Source: Bacillus sp. (in: firmicutes) (GTDB taxonomy: Bacteria; Bacillota; Bacilli; Bacillales; Bacillaceae_J). From it: a stretch of DNA of 64,000 nucleotides. Made by a program: the position numbers and the translations under genes. Below the pieces are notes generated by a model that ran no database searches, had not been told where the DNA came from, and worked only from the letters and a program-made list of their open reading frames with translations. The DNA lies in the NCBI GenBank assembly GCA_012842745.1, contig DUSF01000036.1, positions 1 to 64,000 of the forward strand. The letters are read 5' to 3'. Positions 8,882-17,682 of this stretch are shown here, one piece after another (within the stretch, counting starts at the first letter, position 1; every line of letters starts with the position of its first letter).

Positions 8882-9550
8882 TTGAAAAAAATGAAAGTGG
8901 CTATTGATGGACCTGCGGCGGCGGGAAAGAGTACGGTTGCGAAACGCATAGCCGAAAAGTGTTCTTTTATCTATATTGATACTGGCGCGATGTACCGTGC
9001 CCTTACATATAAAGCTTTGCAAAATAATGTCGATTTAGAAGATGAGAAACAATTAGTGGATTTATTAGGTAGTACACATATCACCCTTGAAGCAGCTAAT
9101 CAAGGTGGAAAAGTGTTCATCGATGGGGAAGACGTTACAAAGGAAATTCGTGAAAATGATGTAACAAACCATGTTTCGATTGTATCGAAACATCCTAGGA
9201 TTCGAAAGGTTATGGTCAGAAGGCAACAACAGCTAGCTGAAGAAGGCGGTGTTGTCATGGATGGCCGTGATATTGGCACCCATGTACTGCCAGATGCGGA
9301 AGTTAAGATTTTTATGATTGCATCTGTTGAGGAAAGAGCAAAAAGAAGATTTTCCGAAAATTTACAAAAAGGAATTCAAACAGATTTAGAGAAATTAAAA
9401 GAAGAGATTATTCTTAGAGACAAATTAGATTCAGAGAGAACCGCGGCACCATTAAAAAAAGCTGAGGACGCGATTGAAATTGATACGACCTCTCTTTCAA
9501 TCGAACAAGTCATTGATAAGGTCATTCAGATTATCGAAGAGAGGAGTTGA
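8882..9550 (+). CDS. cmk: Cytidylate kinase
   Basis: Phosphorylates CMP and dCMP with ATP in pyrimidine salvage and lipid-precursor turnover. The P-loop GPAAAGKST is at 10-18, followed by the substrate-binding DTGAMYRA and DGRDIGT. Length 222 is typical. TTG 8882 is chosen because GAGGTGAT ends six bases before it; ATG 8891 would be too far. The stop overlaps the open frame of the acyltransferase, so the two are co-transcribed. A perfect 10-bp inverted repeat with a 3-base loop occurs at 9171-9193. Confidence 0.95.
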   Translation: MKKMKVAIDGPAAAGKSTVAKRIAEKCSFIYIDTGAMYRALTYKALQNNVDLEDEKQLVDLLGSTHITLEAANQGGKVFIDGEDVTKEIRENDVTNHVSIVSKHPRIRKVMVRRQQQLAEEGGVVMDGRDIGTHVLPDAEVKIFMIASVEERAKRRFSENLQKGIQTDLEKLKEEIILRDKLDSERTAAPLKKAEDAIEIDTTSLSIEQVIDKVIQIIEERS

Positions 9551-9555
9551 GATTA

Positions 9556-10137
9556 TTGTGGCTTTATAGGTTTGGGAAAGCACTTTGCGGTGTTTACCTA
9601 AGATCTCTTTACAAAATAGAAGTCATTGGTGCAGAGAATGTCCCGAAAGACGGCGGCGTTTTACTCTGCAGTAATCATATATCAAATAATGACCCGCCAC
9701 TTGTTGGTGTAACCTGTCCAAGGGATATAAACTTTATGGCTAAAGAAGAGCTTTTTAAAATACCTGTTTTGAAAACGATTATGCATGGTATAAGAGCCTT
9801 TCCTGTCAAGCGGGGGATGAGTGATCGAAATGCACTGAAAGCAGGACTTTCGTTGCTAAAGGAAGGTCATGTTTTGGGGCTCTTTCCAGAAGGTACGAGA
9901 TCGAAGACAGGTGAATTAGGCACCGGCCTTGCTGGCGCAGGATTTTTTGCTTTACGATCCAATGCTGCTATTGTGCCTTGTGCCGTCATAGGACCATATA
10001 AACGCTTTAGTAAGATAAAGGTAGTATATGGTAAGCCAATCGATTTTGAAGCTGTTCGCGCCAATAAATTATCAGCGCAAGAAGCAACAGATTTCATCAT
10101 GGAAGCCATTCGTGACTTGCTTGAAAATAATCGCTAA
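9556..10137 (+). CDS. plsC: 1-acyl-sn-glycerol-3-phosphate acyltransferase (PlsC family)
   Basis: Membrane-associated acyltransferase that should convert lysophosphatidate to phosphatidate. The catalytic HX4D motif is NHISNND (His41, Asp46) and the glycerol-phosphate site FPEGTR is at 110-115. The 193-residue length is in range. TTG 9556 is preferred over TTG 9547, which would abut the Shine-Dalgarno GAGGAG at 9541-9546. It does not look like the B. subtilis plsC orthologue, but an acyltransferase between cmk and the S1 gene is common in related bacilli. Confidence 0.85.
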   Translation: MWLYRFGKALCGVYLRSLYKIEVIGAENVPKDGGVLLCSNHISNNDPPLVGVTCPRDINFMAKEELFKIPVLKTIMHGIRAFPVKRGMSDRNALKAGLSLLKEGHVLGLFPEGTRSKTGELGTGLAGAGFFALRSNAAIVPCAVIGPYKRFSKIKVVYGKPIDFEAVRANKLSAQEATDFIMEAIRDLLENNR

Positions 10138-10246
10138 CATGAGGCGTTCTACTTGACAAAATGTATCGTTTATTAGAAGTTAATTAGAAAGACTGTTTTT
10201 TTTTCTATAAAACATACTGTTGTTTGTGGATGGAGGAGGTTTTTTT

Positions 10247-11380
10247 ATGACGGAAGAAATGAATCAAAATTTAGAGGTTAGAGCATTTCTAGTAGGGGAT
10301 GCTGTTAATGGTAAAGTTACAAAAGTTGAAGATAAGCATGTGCTAGTTGATATTGGCTTTAAGGTCGAAGGTATTGTACCAATAAGCGAACTTTCTAGTT
10401 TACATATTGAGAAAGCAGGCGATGTTGTTCAAGTTGGTGATGAACTGACGCTGAAGGTAACAAAAGTGGAAGAAGAAGAAATCATTCTTTCTAAAAAAGC
10501 TGTTGATGCCGAAAAAGCTTGGGATGAACTTGAGAAAAAGTTTGAAACAGGTGAAGTGTTTGAAGCAGAAGTAAAAGATGTAGTAAAAGGCGGTTTAGTT
10601 GTTGATATTGGTGTCCGCGGCTTTATACCAGCTTCATTAGTGGAGCGGCATTTTGTTGAAGATTTTTCTGACTACAAGGAAAAAAAATTAAAATTAAAAG
10701 TTGTCGAGTTAGACCGTGAAAAAAATCGTGTGATTCTTTCTCATCGTGCTGTTCTTGATGATGAAATTGCTTTAAGGAAACAAGATACAATTGATTCTTT
10801 ACACGTTGGGCAAGTATTAGAAGGAACGGTACAACGAATCGCTGAATTTGGCGTTTTTGTTGATATTGGCGGAATTGATGGGTTAGTACATATTTCCCAG
10901 TTAGCACATCAACATGTTGAGAAGCCGTCTGATGTAGTTGCAGAAGGTCAAAAGGTAAATGTAAAAGTACTTTCCATTGATAAAGAAAATGAAAGAATCT
11001 CATTGTCAATTAAAGAAACATTGCCAGGCCCGTGGGATGTTATTGAATTTAAGCAAGGGGATATTGTGGAAGGAATCGTAAAACGTTTAGTAAGCTTTGG
11101 AGCATTTGTTGAAGTAGCTCCTAGTGTTGAAGGACTCGTTCATATTTCGCAAATAGCCAACCGCCATATTGGCACACCACATGAGGTGTTAAAAGAAGGT
11201 GAACTGGTAAAGGTTAAGATTCTCGATATGAATAAAGAGAATCAAAGAATTTCTCTTAGTATTAAAGAATTGCTTGAAGAAGATCCAAAGGAAGATTATA
11301 AAGCTTATCAACCAACGGAGGACTCATCTGGCTTCTCGTTAGGTGATATGATTGGTGATCAACTTAAAAAATTAAAATAG
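10247..11380 (+). CDS. ypfD: S1-domain RNA-binding protein YpfD (S1 homologue)
   Basis: A 377-residue protein of four S1 OB-fold repeats (starting about residues 12, 98, 184 and 269), each with the VxGxVxxxxxxGxFV-type core, such as GTVQRIAEFGVFVDIG. It is often annotated rpsA, but Bacillus ribosomes do not depend on S1 as in E. coli and this form lacks the two N-terminal ribosome-binding repeats; a general RNA-binding role is safer. GGAGGAGGT at 10232-10240 sets ATG 10247. A -35-like TTGACA (10153-10158) upstream has no convincing -10. fni follows after 17 bases. Confidence 0.9.
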   Translation: MTEEMNQNLEVRAFLVGDAVNGKVTKVEDKHVLVDIGFKVEGIVPISELSSLHIEKAGDVVQVGDELTLKVTKVEEEEIILSKKAVDAEKAWDELEKKFETGEVFEAEVKDVVKGGLVVDIGVRGFIPASLVERHFVEDFSDYKEKKLKLKVVELDREKNRVILSHRAVLDDEIALRKQDTIDSLHVGQVLEGTVQRIAEFGVFVDIGGIDGLVHISQLAHQHVEKPSDVVAEGQKVNVKVLSIDKENERISLSIKETLPGPWDVIEFKQGDIVEGIVKRLVSFGAFVEVAPSVEGLVHISQIANRHIGTPHEVLKEGELVKVKILDMNKENQRISLSIKELLEEDPKEDYKAYQPTEDSSGFSLGDMIGDQLKKLK

Positions 11381-11397
11381 TAAAGAAGTGATGGTAC

Positions 11398-12447
11398 GTG
11401 AATAGAGCGGAACGAAAAATACAGCATTTGCATCATGCTTTAGAATTACATTCGAAGCATACTAATGGACTAGAAGACGTTCAATTTGTTCACCACTCTA
11501 TTCCGGAGCTTTCAGTCGATGATATAGAAGTAAAGACTCAAATAGGCGAACTTCATCTAAGTTCGCCTATTTTTATCAATGCGATGACTGGAGGCGGTGG
11601 TGAGAAAACAGTTGAAATTAATCGAAGGCTGGCGCAAGTCGCTAAAGAGTGTCAAGTAGCAATGGCACTTGGCTCACAAATGGCGGCGATTAAGGACAAA
11701 AATGAAATAAAATCGTACAAGGTTGTTCGGGAGGAAAATCCAAACGGGATTATATTTGCAAATCTCGGCAGTGAAGCAACGCTTGAACAGGCAAAAGCAG
11801 CGATTGAGATGGTCGAAGCAGATGCGCTGCAAATCCATCTTAATGTCATTCAAGAGCTAACAATGCCAGAAGGTGACCGTGATTTCAGTGATACTTTAGC
11901 AAGAATTGAAACGATTGCACGTCATTTAAATCTTCCGCTCATTGTTAAAGAAGTAGGATTTGGCATAAGCCGCAAAACAGCTGGACAGCTTAAAAATGTC
12001 GGTGTCTCAATTATCGATGTTGGCGGTTTTGGTGGAACGAATTTTGCTGAAATCGAAAATAACCGTAGAAAAACAAGCTTGTCTTTTTTTAATGATTGGG
12101 GTATTCCGACGGCTGCTTCAATTGCAGAAGCGTGCTCTTTGGAAGAATCTATTTCAGTCATTGCGTCAGGGGGATTGGAAAATGCTCTTGATATTGCCAA
12201 ATCAATTGCATTAGGAGCTTCTGCAGCAGCTTTTGCCGGCAAGTTTTTAAAAACTTTGGTTACAGATGGTGAAGAGGCCTTAGTTAACGAAATAAAAATG
12301 CTCGAAGAAAATTTAAAGCTAATCATGACAGCCTTAGGTGCGAGAGCAATCGCGGATCTACAAAAAGCAGCGGTCGTTATAAGCGGGAAAACCCACCATT
12401 GGCTTCAAGAGCGTGGGATTGATACAAAATCATATAGCAATCGGTAA
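11398..12447 (+). CDS. fni: Type 2 isopentenyl-diphosphate isomerase
   Basis: FMN- and NADPH-dependent enzyme that interconverts isopentenyl and dimethylallyl diphosphate, feeding prenyl chains to HepS/HepT. Typical motifs are MTGGGGE (63-69), HLNVIQE and the Gly-rich DVGGFGGTN near 206. Length 349 equals the B. subtilis protein. GTG 11398 follows AGAAGTGATGG. It directly follows ypfD, so is probably read from the same promoter. Its codons 48-59 contain a perfect 14-bp inverted repeat followed by T5, described separately. Confidence 0.94.
   Translation: MNRAERKIQHLHHALELHSKHTNGLEDVQFVHHSIPELSVDDIEVKTQIGELHLSSPIFINAMTGGGGEKTVEINRRLAQVAKECQVAMALGSQMAAIKDKNEIKSYKVVREENPNGIIFANLGSEATLEQAKAAIEMVEADALQIHLNVIQELTMPEGDRDFSDTLARIETIARHLNLPLIVKEVGFGISRKTAGQLKNVGVSIIDVGGFGGTNFAEIENNRRKTSLSFFNDWGIPTAASIAEACSLEESISVIASGGLENALDIAKSIALGASAAAFAGKFLKTLVTDGEEALVNEIKMLEENLKLIMTALGARAIADLQKAAVVISGKTHHWLQERGIDTKSYSNR
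11540..11574 (+). terminator. Terminator-like perfect hairpin inside fni
   Basis: Positions 11540-11553 and 11559-11572 are exact reverse complements (14 bp) around the 5-base loop CATCT, and the T-run extends to 11574. In structure it equals an intrinsic terminator, yet it lies 142 bases inside an intact coding region. It may attenuate fni or set the 3' end of a ypfD transcript. Translating ribosomes would suppress it. Confidence 0.55.
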
Positions 12448-12449
12448 AC

Positions 12450-12483
12450 AAAAAAGAAGGATTATTTGCGTCCTTCTTTTTTT
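12450..12483 (+). terminator. Bidirectional terminator between fni and ypzI
   Basis: AAAAAAGAAGGA (12450-12461) pairs with TCCTTCTTTTTT (12471-12482). A-run on the left and T-run on the right let it serve both fni (+) and ypzI (-). Confidence 0.9.
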
Positions 12484-12487
12484 GCGC

Positions 12488-12619
12488 TTATTTATTCAAA
12501 GATCTTGAAGCATCAGGGCCTTCTAACATCGTAGCCCCTTTATTGTGCAGCTCTGGATCACGGTCAGATGCTACCTTTTTCGATTGTTTAAGCTTCTTCT
12601 CTTGACGGTCACGTCCCAT
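12488..12619 (-). CDS. ypzI: YpzI-family small protein
   Basis: A 43-residue basic protein starting MGRDRQEKKLKQSKKV and ending SRSLNK, with a central SDRDPELH stretch. The start codon at 12619 has GGAAAGGAG well placed upstream on the minus strand, and the gene ends just before a bidirectional terminator, so it is a convincing gene despite its size. It resembles the YpzI family of Bacillus; function unknown, no signal peptide or membrane segment. It runs opposite to its neighbours fni and yphA. Confidence 0.8.
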   Translation of the reverse strand: MGRDRQEKKLKQSKKVASDRDPELHNKGATMLEGPDASRSLNK

Positions 12620-12756
12620 AATTTTGCTCCTTTCCATTTCCATTCTTTAATAATATTTGCTTTTTGCCTATGTTTATTCCGCATAAAGAGCTTCATTAAT
12701 TGGCAAAAGAATGAAAATTTATCATTTGAGTCATAATGACTAGTGGTGGTGATTTT

Positions 12757-13356
12757 GTGGAAGGAATTTATTTTTATTGGTTTTCTTGGCTTTGTTGGGT
12801 TTTTACAACATTTTTAATGAAGAAATGTAAGGAAAGAACGATTAGTAGTTTTGTACTTTTATTATCAATAACTGTTAGTAATCAATTTTTACAAATTGCA
12901 GGCTATTCTGTCCATGCCTCATTTTTAGTTTTATTATTGTTTTCATTTATTTTTCTAACAAAGGCAAAAGGTTTACGTCTCGGGTATTATTTATTTTGCT
13001 CACTTATCATCACAATTGGCTATGCTAGTTTTCAGCTCTTTGAATTATTTGATCCTGTCTGGCTTATTATTGATCGGAAATGGCTACTTGCCTTTGTTAT
13101 GCTTTATTTAACTTTAATGCTTATAGAGGATTTTTACTACCGCGTGAGCCTTGCCATCATTGGAGTTTGTAACGGTGAATTATTGTATTCTTTTATATTA
13201 AAAAAGTTTTCCTTTTATATAGAAATTGGTGATTTTCCATTTTTAGATGCGCTTGCTGTGATTATTTTTTTTATCGTCAGTTGGAGTTCGTTTGAAAAAT
13301 TGGCGCAATTTTTTGAAGCTACCTTTCATAAAGGAAAAGCAAGGAGGGTGCAATAA
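12757..13356 (+). CDS. yphA: YphA-family membrane protein
   Basis: A 199-residue integral membrane protein with about six or seven hydrophobic spans and short loops, no catalytic motif seen. GTG 12757 is preferred to ATG 12736 because GGTGGTGAT at 12745-12753 is correctly placed and the length then equals B. subtilis YphA. The stop overlaps the ATG of yphB, indicating translational coupling. Function unknown; the link to yphB suggests a role in sporulation or the spore envelope. Confidence 0.85.
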   Translation: MEGIYFYWFSWLCWVFTTFLMKKCKERTISSFVLLLSITVSNQFLQIAGYSVHASFLVLLLFSFIFLTKAKGLRLGYYLFCSLIITIGYASFQLFELFDPVWLIIDRKWLLAFVMLYLTLMLIEDFYYRVSLAIIGVCNGELLYSFILKKFSFYIEIGDFPFLDALAVIIFFIVSWSSFEKLAQFFEATFHKGKARRVQ

Positions 13357-14240
13357 TGCATGAATTTACTAACCCCATCATATTTGGTGTTATTGTCGGA
13401 ACGCTTGCAAGACTTTATATGCTAAGAACAGATTATCGGCAATATCCAACTTATTTGCATGGGAGGATTATCCATATTGCTACCGGTTTTATTGCGGCAG
13501 CGCTAGGGACTGTCGCAATTCCCTCAATCATGAAGCAAGAATTTACGGCGATTACTTTTTTGACACTAGCTGCCTCGCAGTTTCGAGAAGTTCGTAATAT
13601 GGAACGTAATACGCTTTCAGAGCTTGACGAGTATGAATTAGTACCACGGGGAAAGACGTATATTGAGGGCATTGCCGTTGCTTTTGAGGGACGTAATTAT
13701 TTAGTTATTTTTACCTCGTTTATTACGACACTTGTCTATATAACGATTAATTGGTGGGCTGCCATACTTGCTGGCATCATTTGCCTATGGATTTGCAAAA
13801 TATTAATGGCAGGAGGAAAACTAAAGGATATTGTAGACATCGAACAACATGAACTGCATTTTGAAGGAGCAGGTCTTTTAATCGATAATATTTATATTAT
13901 GAATGTTGGTTTACCTGAGCGTCAGGAAGAAATTTTGAAATATGGGATGGGGTTTATTTTAAAACCGAAAAGTTTTAATGTGAGACCAACGATTGCGAAT
14001 CTTGGCCAACGCCAAGCAATCTTACATGACGTTTCGGTTGCCTTAGGCATTTTCAGGGATTCAGGCACACCCGCTTTAGTACCAATCGCCAAAAGGGATC
14101 TTGATGATGGCCGGGTTGCTGTATTTGTCTTGCCGCAAGTGCGGGATGTAGAAAAAGCAAAAGCGGTCATTGGTCATGTCCCGATATTAGAAAATGCGAT
14201 TAGATTACCTGCTGAATCAGCTGCTAATAAGAAGGGATGA
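13356..14240 (+). CDS. yphB: YIEGIA-domain membrane protein YphB
   Basis: A 294-residue protein with hydrophobic segments near 5-20, 38-58, 112-130 and 132-150, then a soluble C-terminal half. It carries the family-naming motif YIEGIA at 102-107. The family is found in endospore formers; the B. subtilis orthologue is linked to spore envelope assembly as far as I recall. The start overlaps the yphA stop. The next small gene matches what is annotated as the capping-complex subunit for YIEGIA proteins, so the pair probably acts as one complex. Confidence 0.85.
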   Translation: MHEFTNPIIFGVIVGTLARLYMLRTDYRQYPTYLHGRIIHIATGFIAAALGTVAIPSIMKQEFTAITFLTLAASQFREVRNMERNTLSELDEYELVPRGKTYIEGIAVAFEGRNYLVIFTSFITTLVYITINWWAAILAGIICLWICKILMAGGKLKDIVDIEQHELHFEGAGLLIDNIYIMNVGLPERQEEILKYGMGFILKPKSFNVRPTIANLGQRQAILHDVSVALGIFRDSGTPALVPIAKRDLDDGRVAVFVLPQVRDVEKAKAVIGHVPILENAIRLPAESAANKKG

Positions 14241-14248
14241 AATTTTAA

Positions 14249-14434
14249 ATGGATATAGAAAAATTAATATTAGCCATTATAACGACAAATCCAAAAAAGG
14301 TAGCTGGAGGTACAGCCGTTTTTTTTTGTGAGACTACAGAAGAAATGGAAACGATTGCAGCAACTCTCGAAGCCATTTTAGATGGGGTTGCCCACCGCCT
14401 TAGTGACGATTTATATATTATTGTCAAGCATTAA
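14249..14434 (+). CDS. ypzH: Putative capping-complex subunit for YIEGIA protein
   Basis: A 61-residue protein beginning MDIEKLILAIITTNPKKVAGG, eight bases after yphB. It has an alternating hydrophobic pattern ending DDLYIIVKH, consistent with a small alpha/beta fold, and no membrane segment. Such small proteins accompany YIEGIA-domain genes and carry this family name; the biochemical role is not established. A terminator 60 bases downstream closes the yphA-yphB-ypzH unit. Confidence 0.75.
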   Translation: MDIEKLILAIITTNPKKVAGGTAVFFCETTEEMETIAATLEAILDGVAHRLSDDLYIIVKH

Positions 14435-14493
14435 AGATTGTTTGTATTGTGTATATTTGATAAGATGAATTAGATTATTACGCTTGTTTTCTC

Positions 14494-14518
14494 CCTTCTT
14501 GCTTCGGAAGGTTTTTTT
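14494..14518 (+). terminator. Intrinsic terminator before der
   Basis: CCTTC (14494-14498), an 8-base loop, GAAGG (14507-14511) and seven T. It ends the yphA-ypzH transcript. Confidence 0.8.
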
Positions 14519-14546
14519 ACTTAGGGTCTAGGAAAGGAAGATTATG

Positions 14547-15857
14547 ATGGCAAAACCAGTAGTGGCAATCGTCGGTCGTCCGAATGTCGGCAAGTCGACG
14601 ATTTTTAATAGAGTTGTGGGTGAAAGAATTTCGATTGTTGAGGATATACCAGGGGTAACAAGGGATCGTATTTATAGTTCTGGAGAATGGCTAAATCAAT
14701 CGTTTAATATTATTGATACAGGTGGGATTGAAATAGGGGACGAGCCCTTGCTTGTACAGATGAGACAACAAGCTGAAATTGCGATTGATGAAGCAGATGT
14801 GATTATTTTTATGGTGAATGGGCGCGAAGGAATGACTGGCGCTGATGAAGAGGTAGCCAAACTGCTATTTCGTTCGAAAAAACCAATTGTTTTAGCAGTC
14901 AATAAGATTGATAACCACGAAATGAAAGATCAAATCTACGAGTTTTATTCATTAGGCTTTGGTGAGCCTTTTCCGATTTCAGGCTCCCATGGGTTAGGCT
15001 TAGGGGATTTATTAGATGAGGTTGTCAAGCATTTTCCTAAGCAGGGTGAAGAAGAGTATGACGACTCCGTTATTCAATTTTGTTTAATAGGTCGTCCAAA
15101 TGTCGGGAAATCCTCTTTAGTTAATGCGATTTTAGGGGAAGAACGGGTCATCGTAAGCGACATTGAAGGTACGACAAGAGATGCGATTGATACAAAATTG
15201 ACGCGCGAAGGCCAGGAATATGTCATCATTGACACAGCGGGTATGAGAAAAAGAGGCAAAGTATATGAAAACCTTGAAAAATATAGTGTTCTCCGCGCTT
15301 TAAAAGCAATCGAACGTTCCGATGTTGTGCTTGTTGTTTTAGATGGTGAAAGAGGGATTATTGAACAAGATAAAAAAATTGCTGGCTACGCTCATGAAGC
15401 AGGCCGTGCCGTTGTAATTGTTGTGAATAAATGGGATGCAGTTGAAAAAGATGAAAAAACAATGAAAGAGTTTGAACAAAAGATTAGAGATCATTTTCAA
15501 TTTTTGGACTATGCCCCGATTGTGTTTTTATCAGCGAAAACGAAAAAGAGAATTCATACGCTCCTACCAATGATTAATACAGCGGCTGAAAGCCATAATA
15601 TGCGCGTTCAAACGAATGTTTTGAACGATGTTATTATGGATGCGGTGGCGATGAATCCAACCCCAACTGATAGGGGGACAAGATTAAAAATTTATTATGT
15701 CACCCAAGTCGCTGTCAAACCACCGACTTTCGTTATTTTTGTTAATGATCCTGAATTATTGCATTTTTCTTATGCGCGTTTTTTAGAAAATAAAATTCGT
15801 GAGGCTTTTGAGTTTACTGGCTCACCAATCAAGATTATTGCTCGTGCCCGGAAATGA
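14547..15857 (+). CDS. der: Ribosome biogenesis GTPase Der (EngA)
   Basis: Essential double GTPase needed for 50S subunit maturation. Two Era-like G domains follow each other, with P-loops GRPNVGKST (10-18) and GRPNVGKSS (near 185), then a C-terminal KH-like domain with the basic end KIIARARK. Length 436 equals B. subtilis Der. ATG 14544 and 14547 are both possible; 14547 is better spaced from AAAGGAAG and matches homologues. gpsA follows after 40 bases and is probably in the same operon. Confidence 0.96.
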   Translation: MAKPVVAIVGRPNVGKSTIFNRVVGERISIVEDIPGVTRDRIYSSGEWLNQSFNIIDTGGIEIGDEPLLVQMRQQAEIAIDEADVIIFMVNGREGMTGADEEVAKLLFRSKKPIVLAVNKIDNHEMKDQIYEFYSLGFGEPFPISGSHGLGLGDLLDEVVKHFPKQGEEEYDDSVIQFCLIGRPNVGKSSLVNAILGEERVIVSDIEGTTRDAIDTKLTREGQEYVIIDTAGMRKRGKVYENLEKYSVLRALKAIERSDVVLVVLDGERGIIEQDKKIAGYAHEAGRAVVIVVNKWDAVEKDEKTMKEFEQKIRDHFQFLDYAPIVFLSAKTKKRIHTLLPMINTAAESHNMRVQTNVLNDVIMDAVAMNPTPTDRGTRLKIYYVTQVAVKPPTFVIFVNDPELLHFSYARFLENKIREAFEFTGSPIKIIARARK

Positions 15858-15897
15858 AATCATAAAGAGAAATAATTGTTAAAGGAGTGGGTGTAGG

Positions 15898-16929
15898 ATG
15901 GGGAAATGTGCTGTCATTGGCGCTGGGAGCTGGGGAACGGCGTTGGCGATGGTTCTTGCCGATAACGGGCATAAAGTTAGGTTCTGGGGACATCGAAAAG
16001 AGCAAATGGAAGAAATTAATACTCGCCATACAAATGAAAAATATTTACCAGGTATAGAGCTGCCAACAAGCATTGTTGGGTATTTTAATTTAGAGGAAGC
16101 ACTACAAAATAATGAAATACTTATACTTGCTGTACCTACAAAAGCGATAAGAGAAGTATTAAAAAAAATAGTCCCGTTCCTTAAAAACAAGACCCTTATA
16201 TGCCATGTCAGCAAAGGGATTGAGCCTGAAACATTAAAGCGAATTTCGGAAATGATTACAGAAGAAGTACCAAGTCATTTATTGGAGGATGTCGTTGTTT
16301 TGTCCGGTCCTTCCCATGCCGAGGAAGTTAGCAGAAGACAGCCAACAACGGTAACGGCTTCGTCTACTAATATCCAAGCGGCAGAAAGGATTCAAGACTT
16401 ATTTATTAATACAAATTTTCGCGTATATACGAACCCGGATATCATCGGTGTTGAAATTGGTGGCGCTTTAAAGAATATTATCGCTCTTGGAGCAGGCATT
16501 TCTGATGGTCTTGGCTATGGTGATAATGCAAAAGCAGCTTTGATTACAAGAGGATTAGCGGAAATCGCTAGGCTTGGAACGAAGTTAGGAGCAAACCCAC
16601 TAACCTTTGCCGGTTTGACAGGTATTGGTGACTTAATTGTAACATGTACGAGTGTCCACAGTCGTAACTGGCGTGCAGGTAACTTGCTTGGGAAAGGGCA
16701 TAAACTTGATGAAGTACTAGAAAATATGGGAATGGTCGTTGAGGGCGTAAGGACTACGAAGGCTGCTTATCAGCTGGCTAAAAGAGAAAATATTGAGATG
16801 CCAATCACAACTGCTATTTACAATATTCTTTTCAATCATTGTCCCCCAAAAGATGCTGTGGAAGGATTAATGGGGCGTTGCAAAACCCACGAAATGGAGG
16901 ATTTATCTTTAATTACGAAAAAGAAGTAG
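15898..16929 (+). CDS. gpsA: NAD(P)-dependent glycerol-3-phosphate dehydrogenase
   Basis: Reduces dihydroxyacetone phosphate to sn-glycerol-3-phosphate for phospholipid synthesis. The nucleotide motif GAGSWGTA is at 8-15; the catalytic-lysine region [14 protein letters not shown] lies near 190 and the phosphate-binding HSRNWRAGN near 256. Length 343 is usual. AAAGGAGTGG precedes ATG 15898. Confidence 0.96.
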   Translation: MGKCAVIGAGSWGTALAMVLADNGHKVRFWGHRKEQMEEINTRHTNEKYLPGIELPTSIVGYFNLEEALQNNEILILAVPTKAIREVLKKIVPFLKNKTLICHVSKGIEPETLKRISEMITEEVPSHLLEDVVVLSGPSHAEEVSRRQPTTVTASSTNIQAAERIQDLFINTNFRVYTNPDIIGVEIGGALKNIIALGAGISDGLGYGDNAKAALITRGLAEIARLGTKLGANPLTFAGLTGIGDLIVTCTSVHSRNWRAGNLLGKGHKLDEVLENMGMVVEGVRTTKAAYQLAKRENIEMPITTAIYNILFNHCPPKDAVEGLMGRCKTHEMEDLSLITKKK

Positions 16930-16955
16930 GGCAAACACCTATTTTCTTCTCCTTG

Positions 16956-16964
16956 CATATAGTA
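16956..16964 (+). promoter_or_regulatory. Possible SigK-type -10 element
   Basis: CATATAGTA fits the SigK -10 pattern CATAnnnTA, 31 bases before the SpoVIF-family gene. An ACA (16935-16937) lies at roughly the right distance for the short -35. Suggestive only. Confidence 0.3.
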
Positions 16965-16995
16965 TCGTAAGTGAATCGACAAGGAGGCTTTGCTC

Positions 16996-17277
16996 GTGGG
17001 TGAATTTGAATTCAAACATAAGGAGTTATTCGATAAAATAGAAGATAAAACAAATATAAAATCAGCCGATCTTTTTGCATTAGCTGATTCTGTTAAAGAA
17101 GCGAATTTTGCAGATGAAAATACAGTTCGAAAGCTCATCAAGCAATTGTCAACACTGGCGAATATTCCTGTTTCCGAGAATCTAGAGAATTCAATTGTAG
17201 AATCCTTTATTAATCAAAATGTACAATTAGATTTTCACCTTATCGGTGAAATGACTGAGAAAATTAGCGGAGGATAG
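16996..17277 (+). CDS. Stage VI sporulation protein F (SpoVIF) family
   Basis: A 93-residue soluble, helical protein; the pattern KIEDKTNIKSADLFALADSV followed by ANFADENTVRKLIKQLS and ANIPVS matches SpoVIF-family proteins, which contribute to coat assembly and spore resistance. GTG 16996 sits 8 bases after AAGGAGG (16981-16987). B. subtilis has its spoVIF (yjcC) elsewhere and no such gene between gpsA and yphE, so this is either a relocated orthologue or a paralogue. A SigK-like -10 lies upstream. Confidence 0.75.
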   Translation: MGEFEFKHKELFDKIEDKTNIKSADLFALADSVKEANFADENTVRKLIKQLSTLANIPVSENLENSIVESFINQNVQLDFHLIGEMTEKISGG

Positions 17278-17283
17278 GCACTT

Positions 17284-17307
17284 ATAGGAGGCAACCTATC
17301 ATTTTTT
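17284..17307 (+). terminator. Weak terminator after the SpoVIF-family gene
   Basis: ATAGG (17284-17288) and CCTAT (17295-17299) around AGGCAA, then C and AT6. The alternative left arm GATAGG (17273-17278) pairs with the same right arm. Short stem but good T-run. Confidence 0.55.
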
Positions 17308-17373
17308 GCATACTATAAAGTGTATCACATTAGTTGAGCTGTGATTAAGAGGAATATTTTAGTCTACCCATTT

Positions 17374-17407
17374 GCTAAAGCATTTGCCCCGTGCTTTAGC
17401 TTTTTTT
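17374..17407 (+). terminator. Strong intrinsic terminator upstream of yphE
   Basis: GCTAAAGCA (17374-17382) pairs perfectly with TGCTTTAGC (17392-17400), then seven T. It lies about 70 bases beyond the weaker terminator, so probably backs it up. Confidence 0.9.
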
Positions 17408-17430
17408 AGTTATCGTGATTGGACAAGGTA

Positions 17431-17439
17431 TGGTATAAT
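17431..17439 (+). promoter_or_regulatory. Extended -10 promoter of yphE
   Basis: TGGTATAAT is a perfect extended -10 (TGn plus TATAAT). The -35 region (TATCGT at 17411-17416) is poor, as is usual with extended -10 promoters. Confidence 0.6.
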
Positions 17440-17468
17440 ATCTCCGATTTGAAAAGGAGCGAGTGTAT

Positions 17469-17669
17469 ATGACCCCAGGTATGGTAAAAATGTATATTTC
17501 ATTTGTTGGCATTGGTTTTATGTTTTTCTCCGTTTTATTAATTTATTTAAGTAGGTACAAACTAAAGGGAATTTTAAGTACAATTATAGCGGTAATCGCC
17601 TATATTTTAATGATTTTAGCAGGTATCATCATCTTTTTTGTTGTATTTAGCGGGCCAGTCCCAGATTAA
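17469..17669 (+). CDS. yphE: YphE-family membrane protein (DUF2768)
   Basis: A 66-residue protein of two hydrophobic spans (about 8-26 and 36-60) separated by the basic turn SRYKLKG, ending SGPVPD. The size and position before yphF match the small DUF2768 protein of bacilli. Function unknown. ATG 17469 is 10 bases from GGAG; the frame also has GTG 17463, too close. It has its own extended -10 promoter and yphF follows after 13 bases. Confidence 0.75.
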   Translation: MTPGMVKMYISFVGIGFMFFSVLLIYLSRYKLKGILSTIIAVIAYILMILAGIIIFFVVFSGPVPD

Positions 17670-17682
17670 GGAGGTTCTATTG

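Noticed and set aside
12545..12736. A 63-codon hydrophobic open frame on the + strand
   Set aside because: It lies opposite ypzI and its upstream region, has no ribosome binding site, and ends at the yphA leader. The minus-strand gene explains the region.
17279..17373. Possible small RNA between two terminators
   Set aside because: An ATCACA/TGTGAT hairpin (about 17326-17347) lies there, but no convincing promoter; two successive terminators explain the region better.
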